The position numbers and the translations under genes are program-made. This document shows positions 25,512 through 33,635 of a DNA stretch of 64,000 nucleotides, piece after piece. Below the pieces are notes generated by a model. That model was not told where the DNA came from. It saw only the letters and a program-made list of their open reading frames with translations, and ran no database searches. Source of the DNA: Dyadobacter psychrophilus (GTDB lineage: Bacteria > Bacteroidota > Bacteroidia > Cytophagales > Spirosomataceae). Where the stretch lies: the NCBI RefSeq assembly GCF_900167945.1, contig NZ_FUZA01000009.1, forward strand, positions 62,001-126,000, written 5' to 3'. Numbering within the stretch: position 1 is the first letter of the stretch; every line of letters starts with the position of its first letter.

Positions 25512-26375
25512 TTAGAAGGCTTTTAAACTTAAATCCAGACTCCTTGCCTGGTGTGTTAATGCACCGCTGGAAATTCCGTCAATCCCGGTTTCTGCAACAG
25601 CACGCAATGTTTTTTCCGTAATATTCCCCGACGCTTCCGTTTCATACCGTCCGCCAATGCGTTTTACGGCCTCGCGCAAGTCGTCGAGCGAAAAATTGTC
25701 CAGCATGATAATGTCGACCTTTCCCACACGCAGCACTTCGTCGACTTCTTCCAGATTTCTGGTCTCAATTTCTATTTTAAGGTTCTTTCCAATTTTTTCG
25801 CGGTAAGCACTCGCCCTCAAAATGGCCGGTTCAATGCCGCCTGCATAGTCCACATGATTATCTTTCAGCATAATCATGTCGTACAGGCCCATTCTGTGAT
25901 TTACCGCGCCGCCGATTTTTACCGCCAGTTTTTCAAAAACCCGAAAATTGGGTGTCGTTTTTCTTGTATCGAGCAGCTTTACTGGTAAATCCTTGATCAA
26001 ATCTGTCATCTGGCGGGCGTAGGTTGCAATGCCGCTCATGCGCTGCATTGTGTTGAGAACCAGCCGTTCAGCTTTGAGAATCAATCTTGCATTCCCTTCA
26101 ACCGTAAATACCACATCCTTGCTTTTGACGTAAGTTCCGTCAAGAAGTAACACATTTATTTTTAGGGGGGGATAATTATATGCAGCGGCGGTCTCATCAA
26201 AAATGATCTGGGCAACTTCAACGCCCGCCAAAATTCCTTCCTGCTTTACCAGCAATTGTGCGCGTTTGGTCGCATTCTCGGGCACACAGGAAAGGGAAGA
26301 ATGATCGCCGTCTCCAATATCTTCCAGCAAAGCAAGGCGGATCAGATCGCGAAGTTCATGGGGGTTGGTTTCCAT
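25512..26375 (-). CDS. nadC: nicotinate-nucleotide pyrophosphorylase (carboxylating)
   Basis: Converts quinolinate and PRPP to nicotinate mononucleotide in de novo NAD synthesis. 287 residues, normal. Family motifs are KAERLVLN (101-108), DTRKTTP (136-142) with the substrate-binding Arg, and KDNH (171-174). VDIIMLDNFS precedes the C-terminal phosphate-binding SGNIT and GIDGISSGALTH. nadA and nadB are not in the window. The neighbouring Wzi-like and HhH-barrel genes are on the same strand (58 and 24 nt gaps) but are not functionally linked as far as I know. Confidence 0.96.
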   Translation of the reverse strand: METNPHELRDLIRLALLEDIGDGDHSSLSCVPENATKRAQLLVKQEGILAGVEVAQIIFDETAAAYNYPPLKINVLLLDGTYVKSKDVVFTVEGNARLILKAERLVLNTMQRMSGIATYARQMTDLIKDLPVKLLDTRKTTPNFRVFEKLAVKIGGAVNHRMGLYDMIMLKDNHVDYAGGIEPAILRASAYREKIGKNLKIEIETRNLEEVDEVLRVGKVDIIMLDNFSLDDLREAVKRIGGRYETEASGNITEKTLRAVAETGIDGISSGALTHQARSLDLSLKAF

Positions 26376-26433
26376 ATTACGTATGGTTTTTGATAAAATT
26401 TATCGGTGTAAAAATAAAGGAAGTAGTTGATTA

Positions 26434-28218
26434 CTAGTAAGCCTGCTGGCGGAAAGCCATATTATAGCGCAGTGCCAGAGACCAAACCGTTGATTTGGCG
26501 GCTATTGATTCGTCGGGAGAATTAATTCTTCGTTTGAGAAAACGGCCGTCGATAAAAAGATTATGAGCCAGTGAATAGCTTGCCCGCAAGTCTGTGTAAG
26601 CAGTGGATGCTTTGATGCCCTGGCCGATTTTTTGGTTCAACTCACCGTCACGGTCCACATTCCGGTTTTCGTAGCTTTTGGTAATGTCGCCCCCGAAGCT
26701 CATATTTTCATTATTACTCGGATCGCGGCCTTGATTGGCCATCATGATCGTCCCATAAAAAGACAGACGCGAAGTGGCCTTATAGCGGATTATGCCCAGA
26801 TACTCGCGGAAATTGGCGCCCAACGGATGGGTTAATGACTGTCCATAATGCACGTAATTCCGGCCGCCGTCTTTGTGAGAGTATGTGTAAGGCCGCACTA
26901 CGTTATATTCTGCCTGCAAATCCAGGTTAGGCACGCCAAATGCATCCACATATTTCCCGCCAAGCTGAAAACTATATTTATTGGTCCAGGAACCGCTTCC
27001 GTTGAAAAGATATTTTGTCAAAAATTCGTCCAATACAAATTGACTGTAAATAGAAGCTTTATTAGCAACCAGCCAGCGAAAATCAAAACCAAGAAGGGCA
27101 TTATCCTGGCTTCCGAGATAGGACTCTACATAACGGTAGAAGATGATCGGGTTCAGATAATTCAGGTCATAACCTCCGCCCACAGAATCGCGGTTGAAAA
27201 CCTCTGCCTCAAATACGCCAATGTTGATGCGGTCTGTAAGGTTCACACTCAAATGGTGAATGGCAGCGAATTTTTTACTTCTCAAAAAGTCTGTGAAAGC
27301 ATCTTTACTTGCATTGACCATGCTCGTGTAAAGATTTGTGTAATGAAATTTACCAAGCTGCGTATCAAGCCTCAGGAACAAATATGGACTGCTGTTGTCT
27401 GATAAAATCAAGGATCGGTAACCGCTCCCGAAAACATTGTGATCGTGCCCAAACTTAACATTAATGCTCTTTAAGGGTCTGAATGTAATGTAGCCTCTTG
27501 CCGTCAGAAAGTCGGTTCCCCGGTTCCGCGTTACTTTGGCAAGACCTTCGCCGGGGAAGCTGAATTTTTGCTTGAAATCATCGACATAGCGCGGGTAACG
27601 GCCCTGGCTATCTGTAACATATGTATAAAATCCAAGTTTCTCATTGATCATCCCCCGGATCTCAACGCCCCGGCTTGTTCCCCATATTTGGGATGGTGTC
27701 GAATCGATGCGTGTGCCGAAATTTAGGCCGTAACTGTTATCGCCGCCTATGAAATTTGTGGTGGTAAAATTAAAATGCAAGTCGAAATCTTCGTTGTGAA
27801 TGCTGTAAAGGTCGGCGGGATGATTGAAAAACTTGCGTTTTTTACCGGGGGGCGGATCTTTAAAAAGACCTAATCTGGCCATCTTGTCATATTTCAGCGA
27901 ATCCGTGGCGATCATTCCTCTTGTCCATTCCCAACTATCCTCCCTCAAATAATCAATTGTTTCCCAATCCCTGTCCGTAAGATTTATCGTTCCTTCCTTT
28001 AATATGGAATCGGTTAAGGCAACCACAGCTTTACGCTCAAAGGGCTTAACATTGGAATGAAAACCTTCTGTGAACTTGCCCCTTTTGATCTCTAAACGAT
28101 CAATTAAATGATAATAATCGTCATTAAAAGGAACAAACGAACTTTGTGCATGTACGTATGACAGGGATAGCAGAGATAAAATCAATATTTTGAAAAGCCG
28201 GATAATTCCTTGATCCAT
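26434..28218 (-). CDS. outer-membrane beta-barrel, Wzi-type capsule-assembly family
   Basis: 594 residues from ATG at 28218; an in-frame TTG at 28272 is less likely. A signal peptide is followed by about 110 residues and then a barrel of strongly amphipathic strands (HFNFTTTNFIG, GLNFGTRID, FKFGHDHNVFGSG). The FGHDHNVFGSGYRSLILSD-like block is common in Wzi-family barrels of Bacteroidetes. The E. coli member anchors capsular polysaccharide at the cell surface. The similarity is judged from remembered patterns, so the exact role is inferred. It lies upstream of nadC on the same strand. Confidence 0.8.
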   Translation of the reverse strand: MDQGIIRLFKILILSLLSLSYVHAQSSFVPFNDDYYHLIDRLEIKRGKFTEGFHSNVKPFERKAVVALTDSILKEGTINLTDRDWETIDYLREDSWEWTRGMIATDSLKYDKMARLGLFKDPPPGKKRKFFNHPADLYSIHNEDFDLHFNFTTTNFIGGDNSYGLNFGTRIDSTPSQIWGTSRGVEIRGMINEKLGFYTYVTDSQGRYPRYVDDFKQKFSFPGEGLAKVTRNRGTDFLTARGYITFRPLKSINVKFGHDHNVFGSGYRSLILSDNSSPYLFLRLDTQLGKFHYTNLYTSMVNASKDAFTDFLRSKKFAAIHHLSVNLTDRINIGVFEAEVFNRDSVGGGYDLNYLNPIIFYRYVESYLGSQDNALLGFDFRWLVANKASIYSQFVLDEFLTKYLFNGSGSWTNKYSFQLGGKYVDAFGVPNLDLQAEYNVVRPYTYSHKDGGRNYVHYGQSLTHPLGANFREYLGIIRYKATSRLSFYGTIMMANQGRDPSNNENMSFGGDITKSYENRNVDRDGELNQKIGQGIKASTAYTDLRASYSLAHNLFIDGRFLKRRINSPDESIAAKSTVWSLALRYNMAFRQQAY

Positions 28219-28343
28219 AGGCAAAAAAAATCTACTGTTCACACAATTCACCGTTTGCGGATGATTTTTCAAATAACTCTTCCAAATTACGTCAATGAAT
28301 TTGTATTATCTTGCATGGAGTAGTTTAAAAAACTGTCCGAACT

Positions 28344-28988
28344 ATGTTTTTACTTTCCCAAAAACCTTCTATCGCCGATCATTATCTGGCCGAATTGCGT
28401 GACGTAAATTTGCAGAAAGACCGGATGCGTTTTCGCAAAAATCTGGAACGGATAGGAGAGTTGCTGGCCTACGAACTTTCCAAAACGCTGACATTTAAAA
28501 CAGAGAAAGTAGAGACGCCATTGGGACAAGCGTCTTCGCGAACATTGCTCCAACCTGTCGTTTTAGCCACGATTTTGCGTGCCGGGCTTCCTTTGCACGA
28601 GGGGTTTTTAAATATGTTTGATAAGGCCGATAATGCATTTATCGGCGCTTACCGCGGTCATCATATCAATGCTGAGGAAGAATTTGAGGTGGAAATGGAC
28701 TACATTACCAGCCCGGATTTGACTGGGAAAATATTAATTTTGATTGATCCTATGCTGGCAACGGGGCGTTCCATGGAGAAGGTTTACCATGCCTTGCTCC
28801 GGTTCGGAATCCCAGCACAAACGCACATTGCATCCGTGATTGCAAGCCCCGAAGGCGTCGATTATCTTCAAAAACGCATTCCGCACTGCCGGTTATGGCT
28901 AGGCGCCGTGGATCAGAAACTCAATGAGCACTGGTACATTGTGCCCGGACTTGGCGATGCGGGCGATCTGGCTTACGGCGAAAAGTAA
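28344..28988 (+). CDS. upp: uracil phosphoribosyltransferase
   Basis: Salvages uracil with PRPP to UMP. 214 residues. The PRPP-binding loop is DPMLATGRS (135-143), and the uracil-binding C-terminal segment is PGLGDAGDLAYG (201-212). AGLPLHEG (80-87) and the RGHH segment (104-107) complete the usual pattern. It starts at ATG 28344, 125 nt from the start of a divergent barrel gene. It converges with the TonB receptor, 7 nt away, with no terminator visible. Function is certain. Confidence 0.97.
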   Translation: MFLLSQKPSIADHYLAELRDVNLQKDRMRFRKNLERIGELLAYELSKTLTFKTEKVETPLGQASSRTLLQPVVLATILRAGLPLHEGFLNMFDKADNAFIGAYRGHHINAEEEFEVEMDYITSPDLTGKILILIDPMLATGRSMEKVYHALLRFGIPAQTHIASVIASPEGVDYLQKRIPHCRLWLGAVDQKLNEHWYIVPGLGDAGDLAYGEK

Positions 28989-28995
28989 GCCAGCT

Positions 28996-31900
28996 TTAGT
29001 TCAGCAATTCATCAAATGTGATGGACACATAATAAGTTGAGCCCACATTCGGACTTCCGTAAGCCTGTATATAAGACTTGCCGAATAGATTGGTTCCGGC
29101 CAGTTTGATAATTGATTTCAATGCATTGACCTTGTAACTTACCTGCGCATCAAGCACGCTCACAGACGGCACACGCGTGTTGGAGAAAACCGGAACATCC
29201 GTCGTTGTGGGCAAAACGAAACTTGATTCCCACAAAAAGGCTTGCTGATATTTGTAGGCAATGTTAAATCCAACGGAATTGTTACTGGTAATTCTTCTGC
29301 CAAAAGAGAGGTTGTAGCGATATTTTGGCGTGTTGAACTGCGAATACTGCACTTCCGGCGACGGTTTGAAATCATTCAGCTCATTGTTGGCGACATTTCC
29401 GGCCACATTAAATCCTTTTGGCAATGCATAAGTCAGCCCTACTGCAAATCCGCGTGTAGTAATGGTCTCTGTTGTGTTCACTGTTCTTGCGTAACCATTG
29501 AAATTTCCAACGCCAATGCCGGATTCGATCGGCAAACCGGGAGCAGCTGCGGCCGTCGGCACGACGATCACTGTTCCGCCTATGAAATTTTTGTATTTGC
29601 TAATGTAGTAATAGGCATCAATAAAGAGTTTTTTTGCTATAACAGCTTTATAACCAATTTCATAAGAAGCAATGCGCTCTGGTTTTAGTTTTACCGGCTT
29701 GTATTTAGGCAGTTTTTCCAGTGCATAAGCCTTGGCCAGATTAGGCACCAAACCTGGAACCTGCGCAGCTAGGATTCCCGGAAGCTGAGCAGCCAGAACG
29801 CCCGGCAGCGCCTGGTTCACGCCCGCTGTAATCGCTGCCTGGATAGCACCTGGTGCATTTGGGATAGTTCCGGAAGCGACACCCTGGTTTACAGCCGTTG
29901 TTACTTGTGCGGTTACAGCTGCGGTAATGGCAGTGGTGGCTTGCTGAGTTACGGCCGCTTTCGCATAATTTGTGGCATTTTGTACAATGCTCGGATCGCC
30001 TGCAATCACTTGCATAATAGCGTCTTCTGATAAATTTTGTCTTAAAATCCCGCTGGAGAGATTATATCTGGAATCGAATTCAGGCAAGCCGCCGATCAAT
30101 GTTCCGGATGGCGTTCTGAGATCAATGTATTGGTTTTGTGTGGTTGGGATGCGGAAACCGGTTTGGTAGGATAGGCGAATGTTGTGTTCGCCAAATGTGG
30201 TCACTGCCGAGATTCTGGGTGTAAATTGTCCGTCGAAATTTTCGTTTTTGTCATAACGAATTGAACCGGTTAATTTCAAATGATCACTTAAAATCGTTTT
30301 TCCGGCCTGTAAAAATGCCCCATATTCCGAAATCGGGATTTTGCCATCACGGCCCTCTTTGGTGTCAGCAAATAAAGTCCCTGCGGATCTCAGCTCGTAA
30401 AGCCGATAATTTGCGCCAGCCAGCAGCTCTACGAATTTGACCTGATTTTTGAAATTATAAAATCCTTCAATGTGATACAGATTGGTTTTATCTGCAAAAC
30501 CGCCTCCACCATTCACAATCGCCAGATTTCTGTATTTATCCAATAACTGGTCATAGGCAGCAGTTCCGGGCATAGGCATGCCTTTGTCCGCCACGCCGCG
30601 TGCCGCCAAATGCGCCTGATCTTCGGGCATTCCTGCGCCCCGGGCGGTTGCAAATGCACCCACATATTCGCCAAACCACGTAGCATGAGGCTTGAAATCA
30701 TTGAGCATTGAAACGGCGGCAAGCCCCGCTAGATAGGACTTTCCTGAACGCTCCTGGGTTGTATACGCCCGAACAGTAAAATTGTCGGCTTTCAGTTCGA
30801 GCTTGGCTTGGGTAAGGTTGAAGTTACGCAGGGAATACCGGCCTGTTCCGGTGTAAACCGTTGTTCCGTAGCCATAATTAACCTGGGCAATGGCTTCAAT
30901 TTTCTCATTGATCCGGTAATGAACTGCCGCATTGGCTTTGAAACTTTTGGTATTATAATCGACAATGTCCTTTTCCTGGTAACCCGTGCGACTCACGAAT
31001 GTGTTAGGAACAAGTGCCACAGCAGCTTGGGGAATCAGACCATTGGCAGCCAATGTACCGGCAACGGCATTAATGTTGGTTTGAACCTCATCTCCGTAAA
31101 CATTCACGCCGTCATAATCATTGTCCGTTCCCGCGCCGCGCCTTGGATCGGACGCCCCGCCAACATTCAGGTTGTTGTAATTAGTTGCTTCCCAGTCCTT
31201 TGCAGTAATGTAAGATAAGTTGACCTTGAATGCCACTTTATTATTGAATGCCTTTGCATAGCGAATGGTGCCGTCGATAAATGGGGTTGTTGCTTTGGAT
31301 CGGTTCGACTCGTGCATCACACCCGATTTCACATTAGCGCTTAATCCCTGATATAAAAACGGACTTTTGCTGTTCATGAGAATCAGGCCATTGATTGCAT
31401 TAGGTCCGTAAAGGGCAGAAGCGGCGCCTGGCAAAACCTCCACATTCTCAACGTCCAGTTCGGACATGCCGATGATGTTGTCCAAAGGGAAATTCAAGCC
31501 GGGAGCCTGATTATCCATTCCGTCGATCATTTGAACGGTTCGCGGATTACCCGTGCTGCCAAAGCCGCGCATATTAACGGATTTAAACAAAACACCCTGC
31601 GTAGTCATATCTATGCCTTTCAGGTTTGCCAATGCATCGTAAAAGTTGGCCGAAGGCGTTTCCCTGATATTCCGGATGTCCATTTTCTCGATCGCAACGG
31701 GCGATTTCATCACGCTTTCTTCCACTCTGGAAGCCGAAACAATTATTTCCTGGCCAAGAACAACTTGTTCCGCCAGCTTAATGTCAAGTTTGGACATCCC
31801 ACCTGATACCGATATCTCCTGGGTTTGAAAGCCTACCGAGGAAACAATCAATACGAAAGGCGGGTTGGATGTTGTGGTGAGGTTGAAAGTTCCTTTATTA

Positions 31901-32076
31901 TCTGTGATGGTTCCAATTACTTTCCCTTTGACCTGAATGCTCACACCGGCAAGCGGTTCGGCGGTTGTAGATTCTGTGACCTGACCTTCAATTGTAATCT
32001 GTGCATTTGCCGTGAAAAACAGCATTAGCAGCGGAATCAGAGGTGATATTTTTAAAATGGTAGAGAATTTTTTCAT
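28996..32076 (-). CDS. TonB-dependent outer-membrane receptor with carboxypeptidase-D-like domain and repetitive insert
   Basis: 1026 residues. A signal peptide ends about residue 25 (FFTANAQ). A carboxypeptidase-regulatory-like domain (about 27-105) precedes the plug (about 115-240; IDGMDNQ, GAASALYGPNAINGLI). A barrel follows, with the typical KPERIASYEIGYK strand near 798-811. Unlike most SusC-like proteins, no SusD partner is adjacent. Residues about 690-785 form an Ala/Val/Thr/Gln-rich insert that contains the 8-residue repeats LPGVLAAQ and LPGILAAQ. The insert likely lies in an extracellular loop. The ligand is unknown. A 10-bp inverted repeat lies in the leader (32114-32144). Confidence 0.93.
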   Translation of the reverse strand: MKKFSTILKISPLIPLLMLFFTANAQITIEGQVTESTTAEPLAGVSIQVKGKVIGTITDNKGTFNLTTTSNPPFVLIVSSVGFQTQEISVSGGMSKLDIKLAEQVVLGQEIIVSASRVEESVMKSPVAIEKMDIRNIRETPSANFYDALANLKGIDMTTQGVLFKSVNMRGFGSTGNPRTVQMIDGMDNQAPGLNFPLDNIIGMSELDVENVEVLPGAASALYGPNAINGLILMNSKSPFLYQGLSANVKSGVMHESNRSKATTPFIDGTIRYAKAFNNKVAFKVNLSYITAKDWEATNYNNLNVGGASDPRRGAGTDNDYDGVNVYGDEVQTNINAVAGTLAANGLIPQAAVALVPNTFVSRTGYQEKDIVDYNTKSFKANAAVHYRINEKIEAIAQVNYGYGTTVYTGTGRYSLRNFNLTQAKLELKADNFTVRAYTTQERSGKSYLAGLAAVSMLNDFKPHATWFGEYVGAFATARGAGMPEDQAHLAARGVADKGMPMPGTAAYDQLLDKYRNLAIVNGGGGFADKTNLYHIEGFYNFKNQVKFVELLAGANYRLYELRSAGTLFADTKEGRDGKIPISEYGAFLQAGKTILSDHLKLTGSIRYDKNENFDGQFTPRISAVTTFGEHNIRLSYQTGFRIPTTQNQYIDLRTPSGTLIGGLPEFDSRYNLSSGILRQNLSEDAIMQVIAGDPSIVQNATNYAKAAVTQQATTAITAAVTAQVTTAVNQGVASGTIPNAPGAIQAAITAGVNQALPGVLAAQLPGILAAQVPGLVPNLAKAYALEKLPKYKPVKLKPERIASYEIGYKAVIAKKLFIDAYYYISKYKNFIGGTVIVVPTAAAAPGLPIESGIGVGNFNGYARTVNTTETITTRGFAVGLTYALPKGFNVAGNVANNELNDFKPSPEVQYSQFNTPKYRYNLSFGRRITSNNSVGFNIAYKYQQAFLWESSFVLPTTTDVPVFSNTRVPSVSVLDAQVSYKVNALKSIIKLAGTNLFGKSYIQAYGSPNVGSTYYVSITFDELLN

Positions 32077-32113
32077 GGTTTTTAATGGGTTGATGTTGTC
32101 TAAGCAAGTTAAA

Positions 32114-32144
32114 ATAATAATGCATTATCGCATAGCATTATTAT
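32114..32144. repeat. 10-bp inverted repeat in the leader of the TonB receptor gene
   Basis: ATAATAATGC (32114-32123) and GCATTATTAT (32135-32144) are perfect inverse complements separated by 11 nt. The element starts 38 nt upstream of the receptor ATG. Its length and symmetry suit a dimeric repressor or an RNA hairpin. It lies within the leader, between the predicted -7 box and the start codon. Confidence 0.75.
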
Positions 32145-32167
32145 ACTATTTTTTCTTTAAATCATTT

Positions 32168-32175
32168 CAAAATTA
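32168..32175 (-). promoter_or_regulatory. -7 promoter element for the TonB receptor gene
   Basis: The minus strand reads TAATTTTG, an exact TAnnTTTG. A start near 32161 would give an 85-nt leader that contains the inverted repeat at 32114-32144. No TTG occurs at the correct -33 distance. Confidence 0.4.
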
Positions 32176-32303
32176 TACTTTATTATCATTTTTACGGCGT
32201 AAACAAGGTGATTGCAGGGCTTCCGCATTCTCAGGTTATATTTTTGATTTTATACTTCAAAATGTGCCCTAACGCTAATTATTGGCACATTGATTGATTG
32301 TCA

Positions 32304-32336
32304 TTGGTCATAAGTGCGCGTTTATAGTTAGCTTTG
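32304..32336 (+). promoter_or_regulatory. Bacteroidetes-type promoter for the mannose-1-phosphate guanylyltransferase gene
   Basis: TTG at 32304-32306 and TAGCTTTG at 32329-32336 (TAnnTTTG exact), with 22 nt between. Transcription would begin near 32343, giving a leader of about 34 nt before ATG 32377. Confidence 0.6.
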
Positions 32337-32376
32337 GGTAGTTTTCATAGTGTGGATAATAAATTTACCTTTCACA

Positions 32377-33444
32377 ATGCAGGATTCTTATGTTATTATA
32401 ATGGCCGGTGGAGTTGGTACGAGGTTTTGGCCTTTCAGCAGAACGGACTTTCCTAAACAGTTTCACGATGTGTTGGGAACCGGTAAAACACTTTTGCAGC
32501 AGACAGTTGAGCGCTTCGACGGCGTGTGCCCCATCGAAAATATTTATATTGTTACAAGCCAGGAATATAAGGACATTGTTAAGGAACAGGTTCCGGCGTT
32601 AACGGACGATCAGATCCTTCTGGAGCCGAACCGGCGTAATACGGCGCCTTGCATTGCATATGCGTGCTATAAGATCGCTGCCAAAAATCCGAACGCGAAT
32701 GTGGTTGTTGCTCCTGCGGACCATATCATTTTAAAGGAAGAGAATTTCCGGGATACTATCAATATTGCTTTGGGCGCAACGCGTAACGAAGACATTTTGG
32801 TGACGCTGGGCATTCAGCCAAGCCGCCCGGACACGGGATATGGCTACATTCAATACATTCCCGACAAGCTTACGGTTAAAAAGGTAAAGTCGTTCACAGA
32901 GAAACCGCATCTTGAATTAGCGCTGCAATTTCTGGACAGCGGCGATTTTGTCTGGAATGCGGGGATTTTTGTTTGGAATGTAAATGCATTCAAAAAAGCA
33001 TTGAAATCGTTTCAACCCAATATTGCCGAGATTTTTGAAGGCGGAGACAGTCATTATTACCTGGAAACAGAAGATACATTTGTTCAAAGGGCATATCAGC
33101 ATTGCGGCAGCATTTCCATAGATAACGGGATTATGGAAAAAGCGAATAACGTTCACGTGGTGTTGAGTAACTTCGGCTGGTCCGATCTCGGAACCTGGAA
33201 ATCACTTTACGAAGTCTCCGAAAAAGACGCAAATCTGAACGTTACGGACGGCAATCTGATACTGCATAACACAACAAATTCCATCATTAAAACGCCAAAG
33301 GATAAACTGGTCGTTGTCAATGGCCTCGACGGCTTCATCGTGGCAGAGTACGACGGCGTTTTGCTCATCTGCAAAAAAGAGGACGAGCAGAAAGTGAAGG
33401 AGTTTGTCGCCGAGGCAAAGGAGCTGGATGTGAAGTATGTTTAA
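32377..33444 (+). CDS. mannose-1-phosphate guanylyltransferase
   Basis: Makes GDP-mannose from mannose 1-phosphate and GTP for glycan synthesis. 355 residues from ATG 32377; a GTG at 32350 is in frame but less likely given the promoter at 32304-32336. The nucleotidyltransferase signature AGGVGTRFWP (10-19) leads into SRTDFPKQF. PNRRNTAPCIAYA, DTGYGYIQY and FTEKPHLE, then WNAGIFVWN follow. The chain lacks the C-terminal cupin isomerase found in bifunctional ManC/AlgA proteins, so it is single-function. The gene is alone here, downstream of its own promoter, and may supply mannose to envelope polymers. Confidence 0.92.
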   Translation: MQDSYVIIMAGGVGTRFWPFSRTDFPKQFHDVLGTGKTLLQQTVERFDGVCPIENIYIVTSQEYKDIVKEQVPALTDDQILLEPNRRNTAPCIAYACYKIAAKNPNANVVVAPADHIILKEENFRDTINIALGATRNEDILVTLGIQPSRPDTGYGYIQYIPDKLTVKKVKSFTEKPHLELALQFLDSGDFVWNAGIFVWNVNAFKKALKSFQPNIAEIFEGGDSHYYLETEDTFVQRAYQHCGSISIDNGIMEKANNVHVVLSNFGWSDLGTWKSLYEVSEKDANLNVTDGNLILHNTTNSIIKTPKDKLVVVNGLDGFIVAEYDGVLLICKKEDEQKVKEFVAEAKELDVKYV

Positions 33445-33461
33445 CCGTTAATAAGAATACA

Positions 33462-33621
33462 ATCCCAGCGGGATAAAATATTGGTAGCCGCATCGCGGTT
33501 AAATGCATTAATACAAAAGTAAATCCCGGAGGGATGTAACGACATGCACGCCGTTACATCCCTCCGGGATTTACTTTTTGCGAATTGACCGTTTGCTACC
33601 AATGTGGCATCGCTCCGCGAT
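33462..33621. repeat. compound nested palindromic element
   Basis: About 160 nt of nested inverted repeats in the convergent gap between two genes. The core is a perfect 27-bp inverted repeat, 33515-33541 against 33552-33578, with a 10-nt loop. Flanking TTGGTAGC (33481-33488) is inverted as GCTACCAA (33595-33602). Inside are small hairpins with three-base loops: ATCCC-AGC-GGGAT (33462-33474), CCGC-ATC-GCGG (33488-33498), ATCCC-GGA-GGGAT and ATCCC-TCC-GGGAT within the core arms, and ATCGC-TCC-GCGAT (33609-33621). No coding frame fits. It resembles REP/BIME-like dispersed palindromes. It may also terminate both flanking transcripts. Confidence 0.85.
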
Positions 33622-33635
33622 TTTGATATAGCGCC

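Noticed and set aside
26848-27402. 184-codon open frame antisense to the Wzi-like gene
   Set aside because: The barrel gene on the other strand has a signal peptide and coherent strands. The antisense frame is Cys/His/Val-rich with no family.
29242-29688. 148-codon open frame antisense to the TonB receptor
   Set aside because: Sits inside the receptor barrel. No start context or family; treated as a shadow.
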